63,719 nucleotides of DNA from Acidaminobacter sp. JC074 (GTDB lineage: Bacteria; Bacillota; Clostridia; Peptostreptococcales; Acidaminobacteraceae): NCBI RefSeq assembly GCF_022496765.1, contig NZ_VANV01000029.1:1-63719 (forward strand), written 5' to 3'. Shown one piece after another: positions 35,903 through 45,049 of the stretch. The first letter of the stretch is position 1. Every line of letters begins with the position of its first letter. The translations under genes and the position numbers were made by a program. The notes beneath the pieces are model-generated. The model did not search any database. It was given only the letters and a program-made list of their open reading frames with translations, and was not told the DNA's origin.

Positions 35903-35939
35903 ACAAAAGCAGCTACACATTTATTATACGAGTAGCTGC
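35903..35939 (-). terminator. Intrinsic terminator of the guanine deaminase gene
   Basis: Stem GCAGCTAC/GTAGCTGC (35909-35939), then TTTTGT on the minus strand. Confidence 0.72.
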
Positions 35940-35966
35940 ATTTAAATTCATAATATCTTTATTTAT

Positions 35967-37214
35967 TTAATAAGCGTTTAATCTTTTACCCTTACAATAG
36001 ACAGCTGAAATCATAAGATTGTCTCCAGCATAAATGAATCTCTGTAACTGATTCAAGATAGGCATATTTCTAGTAAGCGATAGGTCATCAGGCTTTATAA
36101 CCAACATATCTAGATCATAAGACTTTTCAAAAGAACCAACTTTACCGAAGTATTGACCACCACCCTTAGTGGCCATATAAAAGGCCTCGCTCAGTGATAA
36201 GACCGGCATGGTCTTGTCCATCATATGGTTGACCTTAGACATTTTAATGGCTTCTACTATTACTTGTCTGATAGATGGTGTATGACCCGCTCCAACATCT
36301 GTACCTAGACCGATGCGTATGCCCTTATCTAAATAGAGTTTGGCATTCATAATACCTGACGTCAGATTGAAATTGGCTGCAGGACAATGGGCAACAAATG
36401 CTTTCTTATCAAAGATAACCTGTCTTTCTTCTTCAGTACAGAAGACGCAGTGGGCCAAAATGGTCTTGTCTGTTATCAAGCCTGCCTTGTCATAAACATC
36501 TAAATAGTTTTTTGCCTCTGGATGGAGTGATTTAACCCACTCTATTTCACTTTCATTTTCAGAAATATGTGTTTGAACAGGATAGCCCTTTGAAGCAAGC
36601 TCACCCAAGCGGTCCATCAAGTCCTTGCTACACGATGGTACAAATCTAGGTGTGATAATAGCCTTTGCCTCTTCACGATCATTTTCAAGCAGATACCTTG
36701 TAATTTCAAGGGACTGATCACTGTCTTCTAGAAGACTGTCCGGTGCATTTCTATCCATGTTGACTTTGCCAACAAAAGCACCCACCCCTTTTTCACTGCA
36801 TAAGTCCATCAAGAGTTCTGCCGCAGCTTGATGAATGGAAGAAAAGAAGACCATCCTTGTTGTCCCTGATGCAATCATATGATTGATTGCCTTATCAAAG
36901 ATTGCTCTCGCATAAGTTAAATCTTGAAACTTGGCTTCTTCTTTAAATGTATAATCATTCAGCCAGTCTAAAAGCTCTTCGTCTAGTCCAATACCTAAAT
37001 TACCATATTGAACAGCGTGAAAGTGCAGGTCTACAAAACCTGGTATCAATAGATGGTTTGAATAGTCAATCACTTCAAGGTCAGGATATTTATCATCTAA
37101 TCCATGTCCCACTTCAAGAACCTTGCCCTCATCGGATAAAATAAAACCATCTTCTATAATGTCAAATGCTTGTTTTTCTTTTGTAAATATAATGTTTCCT
37201 TTAAATAATTTCAT
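35967..37214 (-). CDS. guaD: Guanine deaminase
   Basis: Converts guanine to xanthine and ammonia for purine salvage or degradation. It has 415 residues from the ATG at 37214, which has GAGGTG upstream. It is an amidohydrolase: the metal site HFHAVQYG, a further His in QTHISENE, HCVFC, and Asp in LGTDVGAG. The HFH replaces the usual HxH with the family's guanine-deaminase context (GFVDLHFHAVQY). It sits 107 bases after the histidine-kinase gene of the ABC operon, which ends in its own terminator. Related chlorohydrolases exist, but the motif set favours GuaD. Confidence 0.9.
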   Translation of the reverse strand: MKLFKGNIIFTKEKQAFDIIEDGFILSDEGKVLEVGHGLDDKYPDLEVIDYSNHLLIPGFVDLHFHAVQYGNLGIGLDEELLDWLNDYTFKEEAKFQDLTYARAIFDKAINHMIASGTTRMVFFSSIHQAAAELLMDLCSEKGVGAFVGKVNMDRNAPDSLLEDSDQSLEITRYLLENDREEAKAIITPRFVPSCSKDLMDRLGELASKGYPVQTHISENESEIEWVKSLHPEAKNYLDVYDKAGLITDKTILAHCVFCTEEERQVIFDKKAFVAHCPAANFNLTSGIMNAKLYLDKGIRIGLGTDVGAGHTPSIRQVIVEAIKMSKVNHMMDKTMPVLSLSEAFYMATKGGGQYFGKVGSFEKSYDLDMLVIKPDDLSLTRNMPILNQLQRFIYAGDNLMISAVYCKGKRLNAY

Positions 37215-37320
37215 TGTACACCTCATATTCATGATGAAGTATTTGTATATATTTTTCAAACTCAGAAAAAAAACTCTTTCATTATTTGTTAAGAACTCAC
37301 AATAAATTTACCCCGAATAT

Positions 37321-37348
37321 GAAAAAAGAAACAGATTACTGTTTCTTT
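37321..37348 (-). terminator. Terminator of the ABC/two-component operon
   Basis: Perfect 10-pair stem AAAGAAACAG/CTGTTTCTTT (37325-37348), then TTTTTTC on the minus strand. Confidence 0.85.
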
Positions 37349-38694
37349 TTGTCTACCGGAAATTCCATATTAAAAACTGCACCATAGTTCATATGGTTGA
37401 TGGCTTTTATTTTTCCACCGTGCTTTTCTACAATCTCTTTGGTTAAGGCCAGTCCAATGCCAGAACCGCCTTTTTTTCCTTTATAAAAACGGTCAAAAAC
37501 ACTTGCTTCTTGACCATAGTCAAAGCCTTGGCCATCATCAATAACATCTATCACAAGGCGTGCATCATGGATAGCAGCATTAACAACAATCTTGCTTTTG
37601 GCATACCTTGAACCATTGCTGATCAAGTTGATAAAGACACGCTTAATCTTGTCATAATCACAATATATGTCTAAAGAAGGATCACAGTTGACTTCAAAAT
37701 CTAAATCAGAAGCTGTTAAAAATGGTGTTACAACTTCTTTGGCATCATTTATGATGTCCAGTAAACTGTGGTTGCTCATGATGAAGTTTTCTTCAAGTGA
37801 GTCCACCTTTGAAAGATAAATCACATCATCAACGATATTTTTCAGTCTCTGAGTTTCAGAGATGATGATGTCTAAGCTCTTATCTTTTTCCTCACCTGTC
37901 ACGATACCATCTTTAATGGCTTCTACATATCCTTGAATGGACATCAGTGGCGTCTTTAGCTCATGAGATGAATTTTGGAAAAACTGCTTTTGTCTCATAT
38001 CCAAGTTGTTGATCTTATCTGTTAACTTCTTGAATATAAGGGACAACTCTTCAATTTCATCATTGGAATAGTTCACCTCAACCTCAGATTTATCCTTCAT
38101 ATAAAGCTGCATGGTATCTTTAAGACTTTTGATAGGTTTATAGATTTTCTGACTCTGATAAATCCCAACAATAAGGGCAAGGACTGCACCAACAGCAAAA
38201 CTGATGATCAAAGACATAATCCCAAGGCCTCTGACACGCTTGATATCGTCATACTTCTTATAAAGAATCATGGACTTATAAGAAGTGTCTTTAAGATTTA
38301 AATCATGATTGATAAAAACATACTCCTCGTCATTTAGTCTAGCCGTCTCTAATAAGTTCTTTACATTTTCAGTTTTAATATCCTCTACACTTGTGTAAAC
38401 CAGTTTGTTGTTGTCTCCAAGTATGATTACTTCAGTCTCTAAAACCTTGTTAAATTGTTCAACTTCCTGGATCAGTCTAATGGCTTTTAAGTTAGAAGAA
38501 GCATTCCTAGTTAAGAACCTTTCCATAATGGATTCTGTCGTCACTGCAACTCTTCTTAATTCTGCCCTACTTTCTTTAATGATATACTGCTTTGATATAG
38601 CGCTATATACTAGTATTGAGATGAAAAAAGTAATGATCAGAACAAGTATAAAACTCGCTAGAATCCTTTTGTTGATTTGTCTTTTACGTTTCAA
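37336..38694 (-). CDS. Sensor histidine kinase
   Basis: About 452 residues. The start is uncertain: TTG at 38694 gives an 11-base overlap with the response-regulator gene; TTG at 38724 is the alternative. Two membrane helices flank a short extracellular loop of about 110 residues, followed by a HAMP linker, HisKA with the phosphorylated His in SSHELKTPLM, and an HATPase domain (N-box NLISNGSRYA, G-box DDGQGFD). It pairs with the OmpR-type regulator encoded just before it, and with the ABC exporter at the head of the operon. It may sense a compound that the exporter pumps out. Confidence 0.92.
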   Translation of the reverse strand: MKRKRQINKRILASFILVLIITFFISILVYSAISKQYIIKESRAELRRVAVTTESIMERFLTRNASSNLKAIRLIQEVEQFNKVLETEVIILGDNNKLVYTSVEDIKTENVKNLLETARLNDEEYVFINHDLNLKDTSYKSMILYKKYDDIKRVRGLGIMSLIISFAVGAVLALIVGIYQSQKIYKPIKSLKDTMQLYMKDKSEVEVNYSNDEIEELSLIFKKLTDKINNLDMRQKQFFQNSSHELKTPLMSIQGYVEAIKDGIVTGEEKDKSLDIIISETQRLKNIVDDVIYLSKVDSLEENFIMSNHSLLDIINDAKEVVTPFLTASDLDFEVNCDPSLDIYCDYDKIKRVFINLISNGSRYAKSKIVVNAAIHDARLVIDVIDDGQGFDYGQEASVFDRFYKGKKGGSGIGLALTKEIVEKHGGKIKAINHMNYGAVFNMEFPVDKKKQ

Positions 38695-39355
38695 TTTTAT
38701 ATCCAAACCCCCAAACCGTTTCAATTGTAAGACTTGAGTCTAAGCTGGTCAGTTTTTTTCTCAATCGTTTGACCAAGTCGTCTACAACCCTTGTGTCACC
38801 ATCAAAGTCATAACCCCATACTTCTTCAATCATTTGATCTCTTGAAAGAGAATGGTTGGCATTTTCAGCCATATAAACCATCAACTCATATTCTTTCTGA
38901 GTTGTTTTTAAAGTTTGATCTAAAACCCTAATAGAACGCCTTTCTTTATCAATAAGGATATCCTTGATTTTTATAAGATCTTCCTTAGGCTTATTATTGA
39001 GCCTTCTGAAAATGTTTTTTACTCTAACAACCAGCTCTCTTGGACTAAATGGCTTGCTAAGATAGTCATCAGCACCTAGCTCAAGACCGAGAATCCTATC
39101 AAACTCCTCATCTTTAGCCGATACAAATATAATGGGTATCTCAGAGAATTTTCTAATTTCCTTGCAAACATCTAAACCATTAGAGTTTGGCATCATGATG
39201 TCTAAGACGATCAAATCTGGACTTAAACGTCTGACTTCTTCTACCAAATACTTTGCATCACCATAAGTGGTTACCTTGTAATTTGAGGCAACCAAATACT
39301 TTTCAATCAAATCTCTAATGTTCTTTTCATCATCCACTACTAATATGTGCTTCAT
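38684..39355 (-). CDS. OmpR-family response regulator
   Basis: A 223-residue two-domain regulator. The receiver domain has the phospho-acceptor Asp in LIVLDIMMP, acidic pocket DDE at 7-9, and Lys in LSKPFSPRE. The C-terminal winged helix ends with TRVVDDLVKRLRKKL and ETVWGFGYK, typical of OmpR/PhoB proteins. Its start ATG overlaps the stop of the ABC-transporter gene by 4 bases (ATGA), and its 3' end overlaps the kinase gene. The unit is therefore ABC exporter-regulator-kinase, all translationally coupled. Confidence 0.94.
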   Translation of the reverse strand: MKHILVVDDEKNIRDLIEKYLVASNYKVTTYGDAKYLVEEVRRLSPDLIVLDIMMPNSNGLDVCKEIRKFSEIPIIFVSAKDEEFDRILGLELGADDYLSKPFSPRELVVRVKNIFRRLNNKPKEDLIKIKDILIDKERRSIRVLDQTLKTTQKEYELMVYMAENANHSLSRDQMIEEVWGYDFDGDTRVVDDLVKRLRKKLTSLDSSLTIETVWGFGYKIET

Positions 39356-41103
39356 ACAATTTCCTTACTTATTTTATCTGGAATAAATCCTTTGAACTGG
39401 GCATGATACAATTCACTGTATACCCCATTTTCCTCAATTAACACATCATGGTTACCACGTTCAACGATGCCGTCATCAGACAAAACAATGATTTCATCAG
39501 CATTCTTAATTGTAGAAAGTCTATGGGCAATGATGACCGTTGTACGGTCTTTAGCCAGTCTTTCTATGGAAGCTTGAATCGCAAGTTCTGTTGCATTATC
39601 TAAAGACGATGTGGCCTCATCTAGGATTAGAATCGGCGGATTCTTAAGAAATACTCTTGCGATGGCCAATCTTTGTTTCTGACCACCAGATAATTTAACG
39701 CCTCTTTCACCGATCATAGCCTCATAGCCTTTAGGTAATGACATAATAAAGTCATGAATATTTGCAGCTTTCGCTGCCTCTATAATCATATCGTCACCTG
39801 CTTCTGGATTACCATATAAGATGTTGTCTCTAATTGTACCATAAAACAAGAAGACATCCTGTTGTACAATACCTATATTTTTTCTAAGTGAACTTAGGGT
39901 AACGTCCTTTACTGAATGACCGTCTATTTTAATATCACCTTGATTGACGTCATAAAATCTTGGGATAATCTGAGAAATGGTTGTTTTACCAACACCAGAT
40001 GGTCCAACAAGTGCCAGTGTTTTCTTTTCTTCTATAGACAGACTGAAATCCTTTAAAACATTGATATGGTCACTCTCATATGAAAATGTCACATTTTCAA
40101 GCTCAATGCTGCCTTTCACGTCTTTAAGAGGTTTGGCATTTTCAGAATCCTTGATATCTGGATCAATGTTTAAAATACCATAAACTCTTTCAAAACCTGT
40201 CATACCTCTTTGAAGCTGCTGGGTAAAGTCAATAAGTCTTCTTACCGGACGGATGAATATGGAAGTATAGAGTAAGAAAGTTACCAGTTCTCCCATAGAC
40301 ATTCTTTCATAGGCAACAAAAAGACCACCGATTACAATTATAACAACACCTAAAAGGTCTGCTAAAAAGTGAGTTCCTGTAGAATAAATCCCCATCTGCT
40401 TAAAGGCTCTTTTAACAGAATCTCTGTATTGAACATTGGCTATATCAAACTTATCTGATTCATACTCCTCATTAGAAAATGACTGGGTTAATCGAATACC
40501 AGAAATAGAGTTTTCTATCTGTGAGTTGATTTCAGCTTGTTTTCTTCTGGTATCTCTAAAGGCTTCTGTTACTTTTTTTCTTCTAGAAAGCGTAAAAATC
40601 AATAGGACTGCTACACAGAACATCAAAATGCCTGCAAGGGCAGCATTTTTCATAAATAAGAGTATGAAAGACCCGACCAGCATCAAAGTTGATAAAAATA
40701 TATCTTCAGGTCCATGATGTGCAAGCTCTGAAACCTCTGCTAAATCAGACGTCATATGGTTCATAATCTTACCTGTTTTATTGTCATCGAAGAACTTAAA
40801 AGGTAAAGATTGAAGATGAGAAAACAGCTCTTTTCTCATATCGTATTGAATTCTTGAACCCATAACATGGCCCCAGTAATTTATGTAAAAGTTACACCCT
40901 ACTCTGACAAGATACATAGCCAGTATCACACCTGCAAAGACAAGCATCATGTGGGTGTTTTTATTTGGAATAAAATCATCGACGTACATACCCGACAGGG
41001 CAGGGAAAATCAAATCCACTGCTGCCACCACCATAGCGCAGACTAAGTCTATGATGAAAATTCTCATATGTGGTTTATAATAAGACGCAAATTTTCTAAA
41101 CAT
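39352..41103 (-). CDS. ABC exporter, fused permease-ATPase half-transporter
   Basis: A 583-residue half-transporter of the MsbA/LmrA type. Six transmembrane helices (about 1-310) are followed by the nucleotide-binding domain with Walker A GPSGVGKTT, Q-loop VQQDVFL, signature LSGGQKQRLAIARVF and Walker B ILILDEATSSLD. The second of two tandem ATGs is preferred because of spacing to GGGGG. It works as a homodimer or with another half. Being the first gene of an operon with a two-component system, it probably exports an antimicrobial or lipid. The substrate cannot be read. The 13 residues near the C-terminus are not conserved. Confidence 0.92.
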   Translation of the reverse strand: MFRKFASYYKPHMRIFIIDLVCAMVVAAVDLIFPALSGMYVDDFIPNKNTHMMLVFAGVILAMYLVRVGCNFYINYWGHVMGSRIQYDMRKELFSHLQSLPFKFFDDNKTGKIMNHMTSDLAEVSELAHHGPEDIFLSTLMLVGSFILLFMKNAALAGILMFCVAVLLIFTLSRRKKVTEAFRDTRRKQAEINSQIENSISGIRLTQSFSNEEYESDKFDIANVQYRDSVKRAFKQMGIYSTGTHFLADLLGVVIIVIGGLFVAYERMSMGELVTFLLYTSIFIRPVRRLIDFTQQLQRGMTGFERVYGILNIDPDIKDSENAKPLKDVKGSIELENVTFSYESDHINVLKDFSLSIEEKKTLALVGPSGVGKTTISQIIPRFYDVNQGDIKIDGHSVKDVTLSSLRKNIGIVQQDVFLFYGTIRDNILYGNPEAGDDMIIEAAKAANIHDFIMSLPKGYEAMIGERGVKLSGGQKQRLAIARVFLKNPPILILDEATSSLDNATELAIQASIERLAKDRTTVIIAHRLSTIKNADEIIVLSDDGIVERGNHDVLIEENGVYSELYHAQFKGFIPDKISKEIV

Positions 41104-41153
41104 CATAACCCCCTTATATAGTTAGATAGCCTAAAGAGATTATAACATTAAAA

Positions 41154-41198
41154 CAAAAAAATGAAATGGATTATTCGAGTTATAGTCAAATAATCCAT
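41154..41198 (-). terminator. Terminator after the 41.2-kb small gene
   Basis: Ten-pair stem ATGGATTATT/AATAATCCAT (41166-41198), then TTCATTTTTTTG on the minus strand. It begins 3 bases past the stop of the small open frame at 41201-41362. Confidence 0.75.
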
Positions 41199-41200
41199 CA

Positions 41201-41362
41201 TCAGTAGTCATCAGCACGATTAAAATTTTTATATTCACTTTTTATCACTCTTATTTCTTCTATGGTCATCCCTCCTGACATAATCTGTCTAATTCGTGGC
41301 CCTAAAAGTTCACAATTTTGTTGCTTATTTTTTAATACTATCTTGTGAGTTAACAAACCCAC
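41201..41362 (-). CDS. Candidate small protein gene
   Basis: A 53-codon GTG-initiated frame on the minus strand ending at TGA 41201. The predicted product has a charged middle (LGPRIRQIMSGGMTIEEI, about 20-37) and an acidic tail; the first half resembles the start of an XRE helix-turn-helix, the second does not. The ribosome site before the GTG is poor (AGGA, about 9 bases away). A strong terminator follows 3 bases after the stop, which favours a real transcript. It is about 100 bases downstream of the 41476 gene. It could instead be a non-coding RNA. Confidence 0.35.
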   Translation of the reverse strand: MGLLTHKIVLKNKQQNCELLGPRIRQIMSGGMTIEEIRVIKSEYKNFNRADDY

Positions 41363-41475
41363 TCATACGTCCTGCTTAACTACTATCTATATTAAACCCT
41401 ATAGGGCAATAGCGCCTAGGCTTTAATATCTGTTACTTATATACCCATGACTTATGACTCTAAACAATTTGTGAA

Positions 41476-41850
41476 TTATTTTTTTGAAAATTCAATATTG
41501 CTGTAAGCCATAGATGTTTCAACAAGGTGAAGACGCGAGTTAGTTGTCACTAATTCCAAGCCTTGAACAGCTAATCCTCTTCTGACCATTACATGTACCT
41601 TGTACATGTCTTCTTTGTAAACTTTAAACTCATCTATCAGATGTTTGTTGATAAACTCTTTCTTGAGCATGTTTCTAATCTCTTGGACGGTAAAGATGTC
41701 TACCTGATGATTTTCATCAATAAAAGGAATAATTTTTTTCTCAAGTTCTGAATCCATCAGCCTTAAATATTCAAATAAAATCTGAATTCTATTATTTTCT
41801 AAGACGATATAGATCATAAAACTCATAATAATCACTAAAATAATAGACAT
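41476..41850 (-). CDS. Small membrane-anchored protein, unknown
   Basis: A 124-residue protein. The ATG at 41850 has AGGAGG 6 bases before it; a GTG two codons earlier lies inside that site. One N-terminal transmembrane helix (MSIILVIIMSFMIYIVL) is followed by a mostly charged, mixed alpha/beta cytoplasmic part with KYEDMYKVHVMVRRGL. I do not recognise the fold. It is divergent from an HAD-IB phosphatase, the two starts being 77 bases apart with an A/T-rich imperfect palindrome between them. Confidence 0.65.
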   Translation of the reverse strand: MSIILVIIMSFMIYIVLENNRIQILFEYLRLMDSELEKKIIPFIDENHQVDIFTVQEIRNMLKKEFINKHLIDEFKVYKEDMYKVHVMVRRGLAVQGLELVTTNSRLHLVETSMAYSNIEFSKK

Positions 41851-41927
41851 AATCACACCTCCTAGCTATTTTTGTGGTATTATATATATACCTCAAATAT
41901 GACTTTTTAAACGGAAAGGAGGCACAT

Positions 41928-42653
41928 ATGAAGATAGGCGCATTTTTTGATATAGATGGTACCCTATACAGAGATTCATTGATGATTGAGCATTTTAAAA
42001 AGCTCTTAAAGTATGAAGTTGTTGATCCGGTAGTGTGGTATGGCCATCTTGAGAACACCTATAATCAGTGGAAGAAAAGACGTGGTAACTATGAAGACTA
42101 TATGGAAGAACTTGCTGAAATATATATAGATGCCATTAAAAACCTCAATAAAAACGACACCGCTTTTATCACAAAGCAGGTCATCGACTTAAAGTGGGAT
42201 TCGGTTTACAAGTTTACAAGAGACCGTATCAAGTATCATCTGGACCAAGGCCACCATGTATTTTTTATTTCAGGCAGTCCAGACTACCTAGTAGAAGCCA
42301 TGGCAGAAAAGTACAATGCTACAGAGTGCATCGGAACCAAATACCTGACAGACGATGATGGCAACTTTACCGGTGAAATCATTCGTATGTGGGATGCAGA
42401 TAGTAAAAAGGTAGCCATTTCAGACTTAACAGAAAAATACGACATTGACTTAAAAAACTCTTATGCCTATGGTGATACCAATGGTGACTATACCATGTTA
42501 TGCAGTGTGGGTCATGGTTATGCCATCAACCCAACCCATGAGCTTTTAAGCAGACTCAGTGAAGCTGACCATGTGAGAATCATAGTTGAGAGAAAAGATG
42601 TCATCTATGAACTCGACCCAAAAGTAAAGACTTTAAACGACCAAGAACTCTAG
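41928..42653 (+). CDS. HAD-IB family phosphatase
   Basis: A 241-residue haloacid dehalogenase of subclass IB (phosphoserine-phosphatase-like). The ATG at 41928 has AAAGGAGG. Motif I is FDIDGTLYRDS with both catalytic Asp residues; motif II is FFISGSPDYLV and motif III/IV is YAYGDTNGDYTML. The cap is the small helical C1 type. Members include SerB and relatives acting on lipid or sugar phosphates; specificity is not determined by these motifs. The 3' end overlaps the convergent PHP gene by 4 bases in a hairpin. Confidence 0.88.
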   Translation: MKIGAFFDIDGTLYRDSLMIEHFKKLLKYEVVDPVVWYGHLENTYNQWKKRRGNYEDYMEELAEIYIDAIKNLNKNDTAFITKQVIDLKWDSVYKFTRDRIKYHLDQGHHVFFISGSPDYLVEAMAEKYNATECIGTKYLTDDDGNFTGEIIRMWDADSKKVAISDLTEKYDIDLKNSYAYGDTNGDYTMLCSVGHGYAINPTHELLSRLSEADHVRIIVERKDVIYELDPKVKTLNDQEL

Positions 42654-42675
42654 CGATCTGCTAGAGTTCTTTTAA
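42643..42675 (+). terminator. Terminator at the convergent HAD-IB/PHP junction
   Basis: Eleven-pair stem AAGAACTCTAG/CTAGAGTTCTT (42643-42671) followed by TTAATAG on the plus strand. Both stop codons lie at the edge of the stem. Confidence 0.7.
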
Positions 42676-43465
42676 TAGATACCTGCTCGGGTATTCTCTT
42701 ATTATAAATGGTAAAGCTTTCAAAGCCGATATCATCCAAGACACCTAATGTCTCATAAAAATGCGAATAAATTTCATTTCTATTATGGGCATCAGAACCT
42801 ATGGTAATGATCTTGCCACCCAGTTCATGATAAAGCTCAATGATTTCTCGACTCGGAAGTGTTTCTTTTAAGTCTGATCTTAAACCAGACATATTGACTT
42901 CGATGCCTCTCTCATCCCCGATGATCCTCTTTAATACCTGAACGACTTTTTCTTTGTAATAGGAAAATGGTACTGCCTTTACACTTGCATCGTATCTTTT
43001 AGGAATGTCTAAGTGACCTACAACAGAGTAGTCTTTAAATGCTTCAAGTGTTTCTAACATTTCATCAAAGTAAACATCCCATGCTTGTTCTGGCGTTTTA
43101 TCTCTATAATAATCACCATTGTACATGTCCTTCTTGTCTGCTACATGAAATGAACATAAGACAAACTCCGGTTTAAATGTTTGATTAAAAGATAAACACT
43201 CTTCTACTATATGAGTTTGTAAGCCCATTTCAATCCCCTTTTGCAAGAGAATCTGGTCTTTATACTTTTCTTTTAAAATCTCAAATGCCTGACTGAATCC
43301 ATGTGGATCAAATTCAAACTGAATTTCAGTCGTTGGATAGTCATAATCTAAATGGTCAGTAAAGCAAAGCTGCTTGCCACCTTTTCTTATGGCTTCCTTT
43401 ATAGTCTCCTCCATTTGCTCAGAACAGTCTCCTGAGAAATGAGAGTGTAAATGATAATCGTACAT
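42650..43465 (-). CDS. PHP-domain phosphoesterase, HisJ/HisK type
   Basis: A 271-residue PHP protein. The ATG at 43465 has TTAGGAG 4 bases upstream, and the frame upstream is not used. Metal motifs are HLHSHFSGDC near the N-terminus, FTDHLDY, and the C-terminal GSDAHNR. The family includes histidinol-phosphatase HisJ, but also other phosphoesterases. Here it ends the lipoprotein-kinase-VWA-PP2C operon, 7 bases after the phosphatase gene, so it may belong to that signalling system rather than to histidine synthesis. No his genes flank it. Confidence 0.82.
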   Translation of the reverse strand: MYDYHLHSHFSGDCSEQMEETIKEAIRKGGKQLCFTDHLDYDYPTTEIQFEFDPHGFSQAFEILKEKYKDQILLQKGIEMGLQTHIVEECLSFNQTFKPEFVLCSFHVADKKDMYNGDYYRDKTPEQAWDVYFDEMLETLEAFKDYSVVGHLDIPKRYDASVKAVPFSYYKEKVVQVLKRIIGDERGIEVNMSGLRSDLKETLPSREIIELYHELGGKIITIGSDAHNRNEIYSHFYETLGVLDDIGFESFTIYNKRIPEQVSIKRTLADR

Positions 43466-43472
43466 ACTACTC

Positions 43473-44333
43473 CTAACTAGATGCCTCTTCAACTACCTGG
43501 TCTACTCTGGTAATAATACTCACTGAAGTATCATCACCACTGCCTTGATAAGAAGTTTCTTCTAACCATTCTTTTAAGTTTTCATCGATGATTTCAAAGC
43601 CGTCTTCTTTGATCATATCAAAGATATCTGAGCCCACTTTAAAGAAACCTTCTTCCGATGAAAATGAATTGGAATAACCATCCGTTGACAAAATGATCAT
43701 TTGCAGGAGTTGATTGATGTCTCTAAATACTTTAATTTTAAATTCCTTTTCTGGTTTATGTAAACACAGAGAAGATGTATCATTGGCTATATGACGCTTG
43801 TCTCTCTTAATAGGTTTAGACACACGGTTGGCTTTTGATACAAATAAGATATCACCATCACCCAGTTGGTAACATACGATAAACTCTTTTATAAAGAGCA
43901 CCATAATCAAAGTTGTACCATAGCTGATATATGGGTTCTTCTTGATAGACTTTACTTCTTTAGGTGAAAGATTTAAATCCTCAAGTACGATTGGTGAATG
44001 TTCTAAATCAGCATCTACTTTTAAACGCCAGTTTCTTACCAAACGCTTTGTATAATATTTACCGAGTACTCGTGTATTCAGCGTTTCATTTTTTATTAAC
44101 TCATCTTTTATAGACTTAAAGGTCTCAGCTGCAGCTTCTACTGCAAACTGTGCACCTAAATGACTTCTTGTACATTTACTGGAACCATGTCCATCTGCTA
44201 CAACAGATAACATGATATCTTCATCGATTACCTGGCTGAGGACAGCGTCCTGATTGGGTAGTTCTAACTTCATATGTGTTTTGCCAATAACCGTCTCATA
44301 AGCGTTCATCCACTGTTCATTTTTTATAAACAT
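43473..44333 (-). CDS. PP2C-family protein phosphatase (TerY-P-triad type)
   Basis: A 286-residue Ser/Thr phosphatase. Start at the ATG overlapping the VWA stop codon (TAATG). PP2C motifs are all present: VADGHGSSKCT, the metal-binding GDGD, STDGYSNSF, and GSGDDTSVSI. The order kinase, VWA protein, phosphatase matches the triad described with the Ter stress systems, in which a VWA adaptor and a PP2C act on a kinase with a Cys-rich tail. It should reverse phosphorylation by the kinase encoded two genes upstream. A stand-alone role is possible. Confidence 0.9.
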   Translation of the reverse strand: MFIKNEQWMNAYETVIGKTHMKLELPNQDAVLSQVIDEDIMLSVVADGHGSSKCTRSHLGAQFAVEAAAETFKSIKDELIKNETLNTRVLGKYYTKRLVRNWRLKVDADLEHSPIVLEDLNLSPKEVKSIKKNPYISYGTTLIMVLFIKEFIVCYQLGDGDILFVSKANRVSKPIKRDKRHIANDTSSLCLHKPEKEFKIKVFRDINQLLQMIILSTDGYSNSFSSEEGFFKVGSDIFDMIKEDGFEIIDENLKEWLEETSYQGSGDDTSVSIITRVDQVVEEASS

Positions 44334-45046
44334 TACCACACATCCTCTATTGAAATTGTCTCAATATCATCAAAGTCCTCATCTATAACAGGAATTGATA
44401 CATTGATGCCCATCGTTTGACCATCACTCGCTTGACTGGCTGGAGAAGAAGCTGCCTGCAAGACAACTGTACTTACCCATTTAATGTATTCTACTAAGGT
44501 TTCAGCATTGTCTGCTGATAAAACCTCAATTCCCTGCTCACCACAGAATTCTTTTAGAACGCGTTTGTTGGCAGCTCTACCAATAGCGATGGCAATCTTA
44601 ACAGCCTTTACAGCCCACGGTTCTTCCATCAGTGATTGAAGGGCCTGTTTATATTCATCTGTCGGTTGTCCATCTGATACAAGAACAACGACTGGTGGTA
44701 AAGCTCTTTCACTCATCTCTGATACTCTTAGGGCTTCTTTTAAAAGGCCAAGTGCTGCACCTAAGTCTGTTACGCCTGCCACTTCAAGATCGTTCCACTC
44801 AAAATCTTCAACAGGAGTTCTTTCAGCTATATGCCACTCAGCACCTGAAGAAAACTTAATGGCTCTGATATAAACCTGAGCATTTGGATTTTCATAAGCA
44901 ACTTCCTGCATATGAGGAATCGATTTTCTAATTGCCTCATTCAAAGCATCTATTTTTCCACTATTTCTCATTGAAATAGAGCAATCTGCTAGCCATATAA
45001 ACTCTAGTGGTCTTGTCGCTAATTCACCACCTGGTCTCATCTTCAT
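44333..45046 (-). CDS. VWA-domain protein (TerY-like)
   Basis: A 237-residue von Willebrand factor A domain. The MIDAS metal-binding residues are visible: D-C-S-I-S-M near residue 21, Thr in GVTDLGAAL, and Asp in VSDGQPTD. There is no signal peptide, so it is cytoplasmic. The acidic C-terminal tail (DEDFDDIETISIED) is unlike the core. TerY-like VWA proteins are thought to bridge a kinase and a phosphatase. Start ATG with AGGGG; the gene follows the kinase by 3 bases and overlaps the PP2C gene by one. Confidence 0.9.
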   Translation of the reverse strand: MKMRPGGELATRPLEFIWLADCSISMRNSGKIDALNEAIRKSIPHMQEVAYENPNAQVYIRAIKFSSGAEWHIAERTPVEDFEWNDLEVAGVTDLGAALGLLKEALRVSEMSERALPPVVVLVSDGQPTDEYKQALQSLMEEPWAVKAVKIAIAIGRAANKRVLKEFCGEQGIEVLSADNAETLVEYIKWVSTVVLQAASSPASQASDGQTMGINVSIPVIDEDFDDIETISIEDVW

Positions 45047-45049
45047 AAC

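Noticed and set aside
41792..42058. An 88-codon minus-strand frame over the HAD-IB gene start
   Set aside because: It runs opposite to the clearly coding HAD-IB gene and overlaps the better supported membrane-protein gene; no ribosome site or recognisable motif.
42650..43465. Histidinol-phosphatase as part of a histidine operon together with the HisA-like gene
   Set aside because: The two are about 9 kb apart in different operons and no other his gene is present; PHP-domain substrates vary widely.
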